A DNA stretch of 64,000 bases from Moringa oleifera (GCA_021397835.1 JAJFZO010000049.1:1059001-1123000); one strand, 5' to 3'. Counted from the first letter of the stretch, positions 23,301 to 36,017 are shown. Notes: a model not told the origin generated them from the letters alone. A program made the numbers and translations.

Positions 23301-26300
23301 AAGTATTTGGTTTGCATTATGGCTATTAAAAGTACGTGTTGGCTTCTTTTAACAGAATTTCTACAAATAACCACTTTGTACATGCTAAAACTGGGTCCTG
23401 AACTTACTTGACTCCAAAATTCGATTATGCTTTCTTGATTTGTTTTTTTCCCAGGCACATAGCTCACCAAAAGAAGACCCAGAGCTTAGTGCTGAAGAGA
23501 AAAAACTAATCCTTGATGGCAGCACATCAAAGGAACCTGTTTCAGTCATTCCATGGAAATTAATATTATCAAAGGCACCTGTTTGGGCTCTCATAGTCTC
23601 TCATTTCTGCCATAATTGGGGAACCTTTATTCTCTTGACGTGGATGCCCACATATTACAATCAGGTACTTGAACCATTGTAAGACTGAATATATATGTTC
23701 AAATGTAGACTTCGGTGGTCTGCATAAACATCTAAGTTCTGACATCAGATCACGTTAACAAATCCTTCAAGTTTCAAATTTTAGCTGGTTCTGAATTTAG
23801 AATCTACTCTCTTGACTTACATGCAATTGAATATCATTTTAACATGTTAATTTCTTCTGCCTGGCTGGCTAGGATTTGCGCCACATAATTTTTAGGCTTA
23901 GACTTCACTGGTCTCTGCGACTTGTTTCAGGGAGGATGCCCTGTTTACCTGTTCCCACATGTTTCTTGATCAAGGTGGCTGTTATAAGATGTGATTGAAT
24001 CTTCCTTTTCCTTTTACTTCCAGGTTGCATTAAATTTAAAAACATGAAAGATAAGAAGTGGAAGAATAAAGAGGGAACAAGTTTTTTTTTTCCCCTTTCT
24101 CCTCACCAGCAAACAATGTTTTTCATTATGATTTAGTTTTCAAAATGAGTCAACAAACATTATCACCTTATGATTAATTTTCCATATTATGAAAATATAC
24201 AAACGCATTAAAGACTTTTACCAGATAAATTGTTGCTTTTCTGTTTCCCTCTGTTTTCTTGGTTATCTGTGGATACAGTCAATTACTGAGACTTGAAGCA
24301 GTATCCTTACGGAATAACCAAAACCTCAAACTATTTTTCCCAGGTTTTGAAGTTCAACCTCACTGAATCCGGACTCCTCTGTGTCTTGCCTTGGTTGACC
24401 ATGGCTGTTTTTGCAAACATTGGAGGCTGGATAGCAGACACTCTTGTGAGTAGAGGTCTTTCGATAACATCAGTTCGTAAGGCAAGAACTAACTACTCTC
24501 CCTTCATTTGGTATTAACCATACATTATATGATATTTTGGTGTTCTTTTATTGTAATTGCTCAGGACCTTTGCATATGCATTGATATGGCCACATACCAC
24601 CTTGATCTATATTGTTCCTGTGCATATTAGTATTTCCTTAATGATATGCCAAGAAAAAATGTATAATTACCGCGAAGATGATATTGTAGTCTTACGCGAC
24701 TAAACAAAGAGACATACATAGCAAGTGCAGATCTATATGTTCAGTAGAAAAAACACTCTGGTTGTCAATCTTGTGAGGATGCTTTCCAGGTCAATGGAAT
24801 AAGTACAAACTCATTCACTAATAAACTTGATGAGTTCTGATAATTGGCATAAATATGGGCAATATTATCTGCATTCACTTCAAAGTAATTCTTCTACAAA
24901 ACCTCTTAATTTTTGCAGATCATGCAATCAATTGGGTTTCTGGGCCCAGCCTTCTTTCTTACGCAGCTGAGCCATGTCAGAACTCCTGCTATGGCAGTGC
25001 TATGTATGGCATGCACTCAGGTATTCTTGTTTATTTTAATTACCTGAACATTACTTCTGCTTCAATTATTTTCAATTTTTCTGTATCTTTCTGGTAATCA
25101 AATTTCTTTTCTGTCTTTTTTTTTTGTTTTTAATGTTTGATAAGAATAGGAACATTAAACTATTATCATAAAATCATCGAACAAAAAATGTTTTGACAAC
25201 AACTTTGCCCTTATAATACTTGAAAAGCTTTCATATAAAAATATCAATAAGAATCAATCTTGTCTGGTGTCATGTTGTATCAAAATTGTACTGTTAGTTG
25301 CGGTGAGCATACATTTTTTCCTGGGAAGTTGATTACCTGTAAGATGTGTTTTGTGACCAGTCCTGATTATGGAAAGAAAAGTATTAACTTAATTCTCAGG
25401 ATGCCAATATTAGGAACAATTTCGTCTACAACCTTTTTGGTGCTTAAACCTAGCACAGAGCTAAGTCCTCAGGTGAAGTGCTCCAAACAAAATTTGCACA
25501 ACCGAGAAATTTGAAGGAGAACTGACAAGAATTTAAAAAAAAAATTGAGGAAAATGGAAGGTATTGCTTTTTGGTACTCAAATAATCAATTATTTAGTTC
25601 AACGCAAAACAAAGTTCATTGAGTTTTGGATGTCCCATGAACAGAACACTTGGAAGGCTGAACTTTGCTGTCTATCAAAGCCATCCAAATCAATCTATCT
25701 ATTTGTATGATTTATCAAGAATAAATTAGATTTCCAATTGCCCCGAAGTGTTCTCCTTTGCTTTTGTGCAAGGTAGCAACATTAGGATACCAATCTTTGA
25801 GTAATAGTATTGTGCTTTTATACCAGCTTACTGCTGTCTAAGGACTAGATGACCTTTTGAGGTCATAACAACACTCTAAAAAGAATTGCAAATTAGGCAA
25901 ATTTATGCATCAGAGTCCCTTGATATATGACAGTGCCACTACTTTTAAAGGTTTGGTTAGTGGGAAGGATGAACATCTTGAAAACTAAATGCTCGAGAAG
26001 GTACAAGTTAATTCATAAAATTGCACTATCAAAATCACTTTTAGCTGCAAAAGTTAAGTGGATTCCAGTGAAAAATGCTAAATTGGTCCTAGTCTGTCAG
26101 ATCATATGATCTAATAGTAATCACAGGCAAGCAGGGTTTGAAAGAAACTGGATGCTGATTGTGATTGTCAATTTAATTGCAGTAGTTCTTTTTCAACATC
26201 TGATAATAAAGTTAGATTATGCATTGTTTTTCTTGATAGGGATCTGATGCTTTCTCGCAATCTGGTCTTTATTCCAATCACCAAGACATTGGCCCACGCT

Positions 26301-26738
26301 ATGCTGTGAGTTATTATCATCTATTCTACCTAAATGTACAGTGGTGTGGTTTCCCTGAAACTACAGAATATATTGTTTGCTATTATCATGATACGAGAAT
26401 TTATAGTCATTAATCTATTTTTAAGATGTTTCTTAAAGTAATCTTATAAAGCATCAACCACAGGGAGTTCTGCTAGGACTATCAAATACGGCTGGAGTGC
26501 TTGCTGGTGTCTTTGGTACAGCTGCAACCGGTTACATACTCCAACGAGGTATTGCAAGATGCAATTAATCTCTTCAAATGTTATCTCTCACCAGTTCCTG
26601 CTTCGAAATTCCTATCTACTCATAAAACTCTTATGTCTAGGTTCCTGGGATGATGTGTTCAAGGTGGCTGTTGCGTTGTATATCATAGGCACACTAGTCT
26701 GGAACTTCTTTTCAACGGGAGAGAAAGTTCTTGACTAG
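20399..26738 (+). CDS. PHT4;4: PHT4;4-type chloroplast anion/ascorbate transporter (ANTR2-like)
   Basis: Major-facilitator carrier of the SLC17-like PHT4 family. Arabidopsis PHT4;4 is a chloroplast-envelope ascorbate transporter. Exons are 20399-20453, 21486-22081, 22191-22298, 22568-22723, 23116-23331, 23455-23664, 24344-24481, 24919-25020, 26240-26305, 26464-26548 and 26641-26738, giving 609 residues. About 190 residues, Ser/Arg-rich and poor in acid at the very start, precede the first membrane helix ([14 protein letters not shown]); this fits a plastid transit peptide plus a long stromal segment. Family stretches follow: [66 protein letters not shown] and [14 protein letters not shown]. 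The intron after exon 7 starts with GC, not GT (see findings). The protein is about 70 residues longer than the Arabidopsis form as I remember it; exon 1 is only 18 codons, so the start is the least certain part. Confidence 0.93.
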
Positions 26739-27731
26739 GCACACGACAGAATCCATGCAACGAAGATGCAGTTGGCTTACATATCAAAAGAAGATAAATT
26801 ACAAGAAAATGATGGAGGGAATATCAAATAGCTAAACACAGCAGAGGATGAAATTGATTCCCTATAGCTGGCTCATAAGCCCATTGAAGTTTTTTTGACC
26901 TACTCAGTCAGGGCCTTTAATTTGCTCTCAACAACTTCTGGGTTGGCTTTAGTCCTGTTCGTTTCATTTATATGCTTTGCGATATAAACTTCGTGGGTCA
27001 TCTGCACCTGCAAGACATCTTCATACTCCATACCCTGCTTTCAAGTATATGTTCATGGTCATACAAAATATAGGATTAGAGTTGGACCGAGTAAAGCTGC
27101 AGTAAGAAGCAAATGTCCTCAAGTGGACCTTTTGTGGCATAGGTTGGTGAGAATTGAGCCGTGTAAGAAATAGACTTTGACGTCATTCTCATGTCTGATG
27201 GGATACACAGAAAAGTTGAGCAAACCTTCACATTACCCTACTTAATTAGCAGCGAAACAAGTGGACTTACAAGGTTAAATTAGGGGGAAAAATCATCATA
27301 AACAAACATTGTTAACATGTGAGTTGAAGACTTACAAAGATCCATGATATAGTGAGGTATATACTCTAGAGAAAGAAACAAACAGAAGCATGAACAATTT
27401 TATGAAAGTCCCGCAAAAGGTTGCTTACAAGAAAAGCAAGAATTATAAATGACTCTCTCTCACATATGAATAATGAAGTTAATCTCTCTCTCTGTCTCAG
27501 ATTTATGAATGATGAAGCTAAGCTATATACCATTATCATAATAGTAGTACCAGTAGTATGCCACAAGCTCTCTCTATGCTCCTAGAGTCTGACTTAATGA
27601 ATTCCCATAAAACCCCGTAATCACAACAGCTCACACACCTTTGTGAGAGTGTATCCCACGCGCCTACCACATGAGTTGACCAGCCCATAAAATATATACC
27701 CCCAAAATCCACCAACAACAAAACTACCACC
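26739..27731. other. Shared 3' flank of PHT4;4 and CYP86A
   Basis: The two genes converge here. The stretch should hold both 3' UTRs. No ORF of interest is present. CT/GA-rich microsatellite-like tracts occur near 27451-27500. Confidence 0.6.
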
Positions 27732-29387
27732 TTAAACCACCCCAACAACCATCTGTCGACCACCATTATCACTAACGCCGTTATATTCACCGTTACATCC
27801 CCCATGCAACTCTACGCCCTCATTCTCCTTCTTTATGCCGGCGAGGATCCCTTCCAAGTGCCTCTTGTGCACGTTAACCAGAAGTCCGTATTTCATGAAC
27901 AATGTTAACGACATCTTCTGCTCCACCTTGTGCCCAGGTGCCACTGTCAGCCTGTGCCTCAACAGCACCGCCGCCACCACCGACTTCATCTGGAGATAAG
28001 CCAAGTCTTTGCCTAGGCAGATCCTGGGGCCTGCATTGAACGCCACGAACTTGTACTGATCGTGATGAACGAACTTCTGGCCGTCCGATGTCAACCACCT
28101 CTCCGGGCGGAACTCCAAGCAATCATCCCCCCACGTGGATCTCAACCTCCCCGTTGCGTATATAGAGTACGTCACCGAGGACCCCGCCGGCACAAAAGTC
28201 CCATCTGGCAACACGTCGTCCGCCACCACGTGCTTCGAGTCCTCTGGCACCGAAGGGTACAGCCTCAGTGTCTCTGACAACGCCGCTTTTAGGTACACCA
28301 AGCGGTCAACCTCCTCGAACCCTAGGGGTTCGTCCACCCATGTCCGCGTGTCTTCTCCACGTGTCTCCATCAGCACAGTACATATCTCGCGGAGGATTTT
28401 GTCTTCCACGGCAGGGTGCTGGGTGAGGAGCCAAAAGAACCAGCTCAGCGCCACCGACGACGTGTCGCGTCCTGCCAGGATGAAGTTGAGCGCCACATGT
28501 TGCAGGAAGGCATCAGAGTAGCATTCCTTCTTCTTCATGAATCTTGAGAGAAGGTCGTCGTGTTGGGTCCCCTCTTTCTGCCTACTCTGCAGCTCCTGCT
28601 TACGTGCGTCTATTACCTCAGATAAGTGTTCATCGATATGCCCAAGGCTCCGGCTCAAGCTCACTTCCATGCCCATCCTCAGCCACTTCTTTAGCTTCCA
28701 CAAAACCTCCGGTAGAATAAACCGTTGCAGGGATGCTTCAGTGGCTCGGTCGAAAGCCGTGGCGAAGCCGTTTTCTGGGAGGCCAGGAGCACAGGTCTGT
28801 GGATCCTTCCCGAATGCCAAGCCGCATATGTTGTCGAACGTGAGCCGAAGCAGCAAGTCCTGCAGGTCCACTGGCTCGGCTTTAAGCTGAGCCGTTTCCA
28901 GAATGGGACAGAACCTGAGCTTGATTGCCCGGGTCACCCAGCGAGCCATGGCCTGGCGCAGAGTCCTGGTGGTGAATTCCAAAGCGGCCGTCTTCCTCTG
29001 AAACAGCCACGTGTCTCCATCGGAGTTGAATATCCCCTCGCCGAGCAGATCGTGGAACACAGCTTGCCAAGTGGGCCCCTTCGGATAGTTGTCGAACCGG
29101 GTCTTGAGTATGTGCTCAATGTTCTTCGGGTCACATGTGACAGTGACGAGACCTTGCTTCCTCGCCAGAAAGGGGATCGCGCAAATGCAAGTCTGGTACG
29201 TGCCGCCGCAGGCGCGGAGATTGTCACAGATCCAGTCGTGCATGCGATCACAGTTCTCGATCAAGCCCGGTAGGCTGCCCAACAGAGGCCAGACACGTGG
29301 GCCCTTCAGCGACCGCGAGATGAATGTGAACCACAGTAAATAAGCGGTGATGGCTGCCAAAAGCATTAGCGCAGTGGATATCTCCAT
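27732..29387 (-). CDS. CYP86A: Cytochrome P450 CYP86A, fatty-acid omega-hydroxylase
   Basis: ER-anchored P450 that hydroxylates the terminal carbon of C16/C18 fatty acids for cutin and related polyesters. It is a single uninterrupted exon of 551 residues. I chose the ATG at 29387 because it gives [19 protein letters not shown], a normal signal-anchor; the frame stays open upstream without homology. Conserved parts are the proline-rich hinge ([16 protein letters not shown]), I-helix AGRDTSS, K-helix [17 protein letters not shown], and the heme loop [10 protein letters not shown] with its Cys near residue 457. Length, the CYP86-type [11 protein letters not shown] stretch and the lack of introns fit CYP86A (A2/A4/A8 relatives). 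A Gly/Asn-rich tail of about 25 residues follows the conserved C-terminus. The CDS is a GC-rich island in AT-rich DNA. A minus-strand TATA-like element lies at 29742-29736. Confidence 0.96.
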   Translation of the reverse strand: MEISTALMLLAAITAYLLWFTFISRSLKGPRVWPLLGSLPGLIENCDRMHDWICDNLRACGGTYQTCICAIPFLARKQGLVTVTCDPKNIEHILKTRFDNYPKGPTWQAVFHDLLGEGIFNSDGDTWLFQRKTAALEFTTRTLRQAMARWVTRAIKLRFCPILETAQLKAEPVDLQDLLLRLTFDNICGLAFGKDPQTCAPGLPENGFATAFDRATEASLQRFILPEVLWKLKKWLRMGMEVSLSRSLGHIDEHLSEVIDARKQELQSRQKEGTQHDDLLSRFMKKKECYSDAFLQHVALNFILAGRDTSSVALSWFFWLLTQHPAVEDKILREICTVLMETRGEDTRTWVDEPLGFEEVDRLVYLKAALSETLRLYPSVPEDSKHVVADDVLPDGTFVPAGSSVTYSIYATGRLRSTWGDDCLEFRPERWLTSDGQKFVHHDQYKFVAFNAGPRICLGKDLAYLQMKSVVAAVLLRHRLTVAPGHKVEQKMSLTLFMKYGLLVNVHKRHLEGILAGIKKENEGVELHGGCNGEYNGVSDNGGRQMVVGVV

Positions 29388-29735
29388 AATCACTGTGTTA
29401 TTACGTGTGTTTTCCGGGAAAATGTTCTCTCGAGAAAAAGAAAACTTGGTTGAAGGAAAACAGTGGAAAGTTGCTATAAAAATGGGTATTGGAAAATAAT
29501 GAAAAAAATAAACTTGGGTCAAGGAAGAAGAAAACCAAGACTGTGCTTTACAAGAAAAATGGAGATGATCATAGCAGTTTCAGAACATCAGCATGGTGCA
29601 GATAATGAATCTCATGCTGATACAAGAAAGGAAGATTAAAATCAAAGTGAAGTATATGAAGTGATAGAGAAGATAAAGAGAAAGAAAGAAGAAGAGAGCT
29701 TCTGATAGTACTAAATGTTAAAGTATAGACAGTAC

Positions 29736-29742
29736 ATATATA
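29736..29742 (-). promoter_or_regulatory. TATA-like element of CYP86A
   Basis: TATATAT on the minus strand, about 350 bp upstream of the CYP86A ATG, followed by a purine-rich stretch that would form the leader. It fits a core promoter, but the distance leaves room for other start sites. Confidence 0.45.
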
Positions 29743-29942
29743 GGTGAAAAGATAATGAAAGGCAATTACTAACGCCAGACTGTTCTCTTGAATTTCACTC
29801 TCTCTCTCTAAAAACCAGATGGAGGTCCATTAATGCTCCTAGAGGTCGTTGAAACTTTTTAAACACCTAAAGCAGCCATGTCCCTCTTCTTTATATGATA
29901 GAGATACAGGAAACCCTCTTCACCAAAAACCTCAAAATTTAA

Positions 29943-29975
<33 letters not shown>
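29943..29975. repeat. (CT)n microsatellite
   Basis: A run of CT dinucleotides about 30 bp long in the CYP86A upstream region, roughly 200 bp beyond the TATA-like element. Confidence 0.9.
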
Positions 29976-32900
29976 GGACGCACCTAATTTTGCAGCAAAG
30001 TGAGGAGGGGGTCTTAAATTCAAGCATTCAATGAAGAAGAGAAGTAAATGAGTTTAGTTGCGGAACCAAAACAGAGAGACTCTCAGAAGAGAAGACAACA
30101 CAACGAAGAGAGAGAAACAGATATATATATATAGAGAGAGAGAGAGATGGTAAAAAACAAAAGGGTCACAGAATACAGTCTGGTTTCTGGGTGGTGTAAG
30201 ATATATAATCCTGAGGTGGGTGCGCTGGTGATCTTCTCTTCTCCTAATCTTGGATAGAATTATAATAACTTGATTGGTAGGAATTAAGTGCCTTAAATGG
30301 AAAATGGGTTGATCATGAGGGCTAATTGGTTGCTCTTGGGTGAGCAACCCACCAACAAATTTATAGTTCATCTTTGCTTATTACGTGATATACATGATCA
30401 TTACAATATTACAAAGACACCCATATTTTACCTTTATCTCCTTCTTCCTCTCTTCATCTGTCTTTTGCACAAACACCTGTAAAAACAGTCCCTTGAGACT
30501 GATCACACGGTTTTGACCTTCTCCTCTTTTAATGCTTCTCTGATAAGAATTGTGTGCCCAGTAACTCTGCTGCCTTTCAAAAGTCAAACCCCCCACCGCG
30601 GGATGTCCTCTGCGTCAAATCTTTATCCATCCATGGTTTTTGAATTTTGTTATACAGCAATTTCATAAATGTACCAACTGTTGTTTTTTCTTGCCTTACA
30701 GTGTAAATATTATCAATTCCAAAGTTGTTTTTGTGTTCATTTTACTATTGTGCAGTTTATGAATAATATTAGAATGTTAAACATTTATACCATCTAAATT
30801 AAGCGAAAAAAAGAAGAATGACAATTATTATTATTCAAGGAGTTCATGATAGGAGAGCCATAAATAGATGACTGTGAATGCCCTAATCATGGACTTGTCC
30901 TACTAAACAAGCAGGAGAATTGAAATAAAGGAATTCACACTCCATTTTTGATCCTTTGAGGGACTGAAGACAGTGAGATGAACTTTAATGATCTTACGTC
31001 TTGGGGAATATAATACAGAGGGGAACACCTAGAAAGGGAAAAGAAAATGGCATTCTCACACCAACCACTGAAACTCCATTATCGGAAAGTCCACAGGAAA
31101 CAGCCATGCAGGCTAGTTGAGCTGATAAATGCCATGCATGTCTTTTCGATCAAGGAGGTTGACTTTTTGTTACTCAATCAATGCAGTAGTGAGGACTTTA
31201 CAGTCACCGCTTGGGTTGGGAGAGGTATTCTGAGTCTGCTGCCTTCCTGCTGCATTCAATAAGGGCTTTTACCTAATTTAGTTGGACCTGCTAGTTGTTT
31301 GGGTAGCTGGAAAGAGTTCGCCAGATTTTCCAGGAAATATAATTTCAGTGGAAAATTACATCTGGGACAACGTCATATCAAATTAAGGCCTTTCTACATC
31401 AGATTCCCTTGATTAATTCTTATGTCTTGAAAATATTATGGTCGGTTTAGTTTGTGAATGAAAATAAAAATGACCTGTGATCTCCAAGCTCATTATCCTA
31501 TCATTTTTTGTTAACCAAAATGAAAACAATGAATATTCTGTAAGAGGCTTCATCATTTTCAGACCATTTTCAAAGATAATGGAAAGAAAAAACTTAAATC
31601 AATGATTAGATTAAGAAAAAAAGGCTTTAATTATGGCCCAAAAAATATGTTATATATGGTTCATTTTAATGTCAAAATTATTTATTTGATTTGATTTAAG
31701 TAACTAGGAAAAAGAAATTGTATCTTAAATTTGTTCCACCAACCCAAAAAAAAAAAAATGATCAACGGTATTTAATAGTCACAATATATATTTTATCAAA
31801 AGACTTCGATACAAATTATATCAACATAAGCTTTTATTTTTTTTCCTCTAAGAGATGGTTAGTGGTAGGATTAGTTAATACAAAATGATGATAAAAACTT
31901 GCTGGTATCAGAATTGAAAGCCACATGGACATTAAATTAAATCCAGGCCACCAACCATAACCATAGAGCCTATACCATTTATTTTCTTCTTAAGTACTTA
32001 GGGTTGCTTTAATACTTAGAAGGCATGCATGTGCTGTTGAACCCATGCACATTACTCCTCTTCTCCACCCCTCCAGCTGTTTTTGGACATTTTGTTCCTT
32101 TGGTCACACAGTTATGCTGGTGGCAGTGGGGGCCCATTGCACAGACATCTTATTTTGTACCTCCACATCATTCACAATTCTAGATTTCAAGATGATTCAC
32201 AATTCAGATAAATTTTACACCTGCCATTTTCAGAATAGTCATGGCTATGTATCTTATGATATTGTATGTGACATTATACCATTATTGATCATATAAAACT
32301 GAAGAAAAGACAAGAATATCCTTTCAACTACATTGATAGTGATAGACAAGCCTTGGAAGCTAATAGCCACAAGAACTCACCTATAAGGCTGTGAAACAGA
32401 GCCGATGCTCTTACTGCTCCTAGTGTCACCTGGTTTATTTGCTCATTCTGGCAATGCAACTAATAACATTAGCACAAGCAGTCTTTTTGGGAAGCTACAT
32501 AAATTGCTGCAAATATTACAAGGAACACTGCCCATGAAGGAGATGTGAGCCGGGCAAGTTCTTTTACACCCTGAAACTCCAACAGTCTAAAATTCAGAGA
32601 AGCTGTATCAATAAGGGTGTACTTGACCAGGATCAGTAACATTTTATAAAGTCCCTAGTCAGTTACAGATATAAAATTTAGAAGTACAGAATAAAATACA
32701 TGATACAATCACAGTACCCAGAACATGATATTTCACTCAGATACAGCATCCCATTTTCTCCCATTTCCTTTCAAGTGCTTACTATTGATCCAATTACCAC
32801 ATAAGTAGGTTTACCTGCCAGCATTGCTAACATTATGTGGATCATTTTTTGGGTACCCATAAATCATGGCTCATAACTATACAGGCAGCTTGATTCAGAC

Positions 32901-33047
32901 ATCCAACTTAGAGTCATCTGCCCCTCAAATTTTCTTTGGTCAATAATCGAGAATATTATGATGTGAAACACATGAAAAATAAAAGGCAACAATATTGTTT
33001 CTATATGTTCACTCGATAGATCTTCCAATGGTCCTTTCCATCAAGGA

Positions 33048-35198
33048 TTACCTTCTGTACAGGTACTTAGCAAGAGGAAACTTAAGGCTCCTTGCCACCT
33101 ATTAAACAGAAGTTGTAAACATAAGTACTACAATAGACTGAATATAGCACAATGCTGTACACAAACAATTAATAGTGTCAGATGCTGAAATTACTACCTT
33201 CAAAGCCAAATCCTCAGAGACCATAGACCGGTATCTAATCGAGCCCTCTAAAGGGCAGCTTCCTCCTTTGATGATAAAATTAGCATTGCAGAGGCTGGAT
33301 AGCTGCAAGAGGACATCAGACATTAGGTCACTCCTTTCCTCAATTCTTAAGCCATCATTTCCATCCTCTTCACTGAGTGAACATTCTGCTACAGATGTAA
33401 TGCACTGAAAAATGGCTAGCAATCTCTCCAATGGAAAACTCCCAGGCCCTCTCATAAGTAATTCCTGTTCAGCAATTTCCTTCTGTTCCATTGATTTTTC
33501 AGAGGTCCTACAGAGCAAGTAGTTGACAAGATGATTAACTTATGGTTGCAGGAGGAGCAAGATGCATAACAAATGCTGTCCCATCAACATCATTAGTATA
33601 TGAAAAATGCTCCCTGGAAATGGATCCGTGTTTATAGAATTGTGAAGATCATTAGTCTCTGTATCCTACTAACTCAAAGCTAATTCATAAATCAGCAATG
33701 TTTAACCTACAAGCACTTCAACCACAAACACTAGTTTTTCTTCAGGAGAAGATTTGCTTTTGATATTGGAAGCCTGGATATCAAGTGAAGAAATGATTTA
33801 AACACAAAAAAGAGCTGAGCTATAGAAGTATATAGAAAAGAATGAAGATTAGATTTCGATGCTCTTACTTCCTCTTTCGTCTCCGATTGTCATAACCCCC
33901 AGTTGAATCAAACATTGATGCATCAAGAGTAGCTGGGTTTCTGGAAGCAAGGAACGCTGAAATAAGAAGATATTTGGCAGAAGCAGACATATGGAAATCG
34001 ATCTTCTCTAATTCTTCAGAATTCCCGGACTTCTTAGAACTACCTTTCCTCCTCCTATCGTCATTTGCTTCTTCGACAGAAGGCTGAGAGGCAAGGCGGA
34101 ATATTTCATTCAGAGAAGGACCAATATGTGGTTTGAGATGACTAAACAACCTTCTCTTCATGTCTTCATTCGGTGCAATTCCCAAATCACCCAAGGGCTG
34201 GCAATAAATTTTATACAACGATGAAAAGGCAGTAGATAACTCATCCACTCGTCTTGTAATCCTACAGAAAGGTCTCAAAACAACACTGACAAGAAAAAGA
34301 AATATTTCAGACAAGGAAAAGCAAAATGGCCAAAGCAAGCAAAGAGACAAGAGAAAATATAATCTTACTCGAGAAAGGAGGAATACAACTTTCTGTTTGC
34401 TTGGTTTCTCATGAAAATTTGATGAAGATCATCTTCTGTATATTCAGAAAAATAAACAGGTATGGGTTCTACATAACCCATATTTGAGTAATACGTATCA
34501 GGTGCAGTACCACTGATAAAGATGAGACCAACCTCGGGCATCTTCAAGATATCATAGAGATTAAATAAAAAAGGCAACATGGTAGAACTTTTTTCCCACT
34601 CTCTAACAAGCTCCATATTATCAAAAATCAAGTAGATCATCCTTCCATTAGGTTGTCCTACAAACTTATTTGAACTCAATTTCCCTGAGTTACACTTAAA
34701 ACTATTTATGACATTAATCAAGGCATCACTTAGAAAATTAACAAAATCAGATGGCTTCTCACAACGCTTTGCACTTGAATAACCATTTATAGCACTCTTT
34801 CTACGAAGTAACAGCTGATTCAAGATGGACTCAAACAAGATTCGAGGATTATGACATGTGAGACAACTTGAATAGACAAAAGGACGGTTCAGATGCCTGA
34901 ATACCTGGAGAGTGACACTGGTTTTCCCAGTAGAAGTACCTCCATATATAAATATAGGAAAGATGGGGGAATTCAAGGGACCCAAAAGGCGCACAAGCTG
35001 GCTAATTTGTGCACGTCTGCCAGGAAAACCAGATATGAGATCATCCAAGCTGATGGGTTCTTCTCCAAATGTGAGGTCATTGAGTGTGGGAGTGTGGGAT
35101 TCCCTTGCTTTCTTTGTCTCATGTGCACTAATAGAAACAGAAGCAGAAGAGGATCTGGTTGTTCTTCTGGTAACAGGTGGACTTTCTTGCTTTGGCAT
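33048..35198 (-). CDS. ORC5: Origin recognition complex subunit 5
   Basis: Nuclear AAA+-like subunit of the complex that marks replication origins and loads MCM2-7. Exons in transcript order are 35198-34369, 34285-33869, 33507-33198 and 33098-33048, giving 535 residues (Arabidopsis ORC5 is about 534). I chose the start at MPKQESPP because the frame upstream has no earlier ATG. The Walker A motif is YGGTSTGKTS (Gly86-Thr93) and the Walker B-like strand is MIYLIFDNME. GYSSAKRCEKPSDFVNF, MGYVEPIPVYFSEYTEDD and ASRNPATLDASMFDS are ORC5-specific. The C-terminal winged-helix part contains GPGSFPLERLLAIFQCI, DVLLQLSSLCNANFI and the end YLYRR. Exons 2 and 3 continue into unrelated residues past their donor sites, which confirms the introns. 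Upstream promoter motifs are listed separately. Confidence 0.97.
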
Positions 35199-35847
35199 GC
35201 TTTCACAGGTGAACAACAATCATATTATCTGGCCAATAAGGAGAACCCCAGTAAGCAACAGAAACCAGAAGAAAATTGGACATTAACAGAATAAAAAGAA
35301 CATTTAACAAGACCGGGGTAAAACATTTATAATAAAAAAATGACAGAAAAAGATAAATAATCCAGAGAAAATCAAATGCCAATCTCCAGAACAAATTATC
35401 CTTCGAAAGATCAAAAAGCCAATGCTATGTTAGTTAGTGAAAATCAAACCACCCATTAATCTCCAGCACTAACTTCATCTTGATTCTTAAAGAGGATCAT
35501 AAGAAAGAATCAACTTCAAACAAAAATAACTTCAAAATAAAGCAAACAACGAACTGAACAGCCCAGGCTTCGCCAAAACAGAGAGCGAGTGAGTGGAAAA
35601 TTGAGAAGCAAGGAGTCTACTCTTTTATTTATAAACTGAAACAGAGAAACTTATGAAGAGGTTTCTTTACCCAATTCTACTATTATTTTCTTCCTATGTC
35701 CCCATGTTTCTCAAGAACAAGACAAGGGGCAAATATCAGAAAAGAGCAGAGTAAACAAGACGACAGAAACTGGAGATTAGGTGGTCAGAGCCCACCGAAA
35801 AGGAGGAAGTGAGGAATTGCAGAGAAGCCACGCTTCGTGTCAATCAA

Positions 35848-35899
35848 AAACCCTAACTTCCGAGTAAGGAGCCCAGGATTAGAAGAAATTTTTCCCGCC
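35848..35899 (-). promoter_or_regulatory. Telo-box and E2F consensus upstream of ORC5
   Basis: AAACCCTAA at 35848-35856 is a telo-box, and TTTCCCGCC at 35891-35899 (GGCGGGAAA in gene orientation) is a perfect E2F/DP consensus. They lie about 650-700 bp upstream of the ORC5 ATG. A leader intron would bring them close to the transcription start; this is inferred from their location at the edge of a GC-richer, CT-rich segment. Confidence 0.55.
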
Positions 35900-36017
35900 A
35901 AGCAGCTTTTTGTCCGCTGCGGTTAAAGTGTCCATTAAATAAAGGTTCGGAGGGCAACTTTTCGCAACCGAGCAGCACCATTATTTTCAACATCGTCTAG
36001 TTGAGCTTGAGAGATGG

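Larger units (their letters stand above)
29388..33047. other. CYP86A upstream region and ORC5 3' flank
   Basis: No protein-coding gene is supported. Visible elements are the CYP86A leader and promoter, a (CT)n microsatellite at about 29949-29974, a TA/GA microsatellite at about 30120-30147, and AT-rich spacer. A 71-codon frame at 31047-31262 and an 83-codon frame at 32045-32296 start with ATG but show no family resemblance and no sign of splicing. The last few hundred bases should be the ORC5 3' UTR. Confidence 0.6.

Noticed and set aside
24475..24480. Canonical GT donor (GTAAGG at 24477) for PHT4;4 exon 7
   Set aside because: Using it gives phase 1 and shifts the next exon out of the conserved frame; the GC donor at 24482 keeps it.
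25260..25514. 84-codon frame inside PHT4;4 intron 8
   Set aside because: The flanking exons join in frame without it (CMACTQ to GSDAFSQ, as in the family), and it resembles no protein I know.
28725..29273. 182-codon plus-strand open frame across the CYP86A gene
   Set aside because: It is the antisense shadow of a GC-rich single-exon P450 gene, has no family resemblance, and the minus-strand frame carries all P450 motifs.
31047..31262. 71-codon ATG frame in the CYP86A-ORC5 spacer
   Set aside because: Short, no domain, no matching neighbour exon. It could be a small gene, but the sequence alone does not support it.
34893..35294. Two overlapping plus-strand frames (133 and 124 codons) over ORC5 exon 1
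   Set aside because: Both are shadows of the minus-strand ORC5 exon, which carries Walker A and B motifs.
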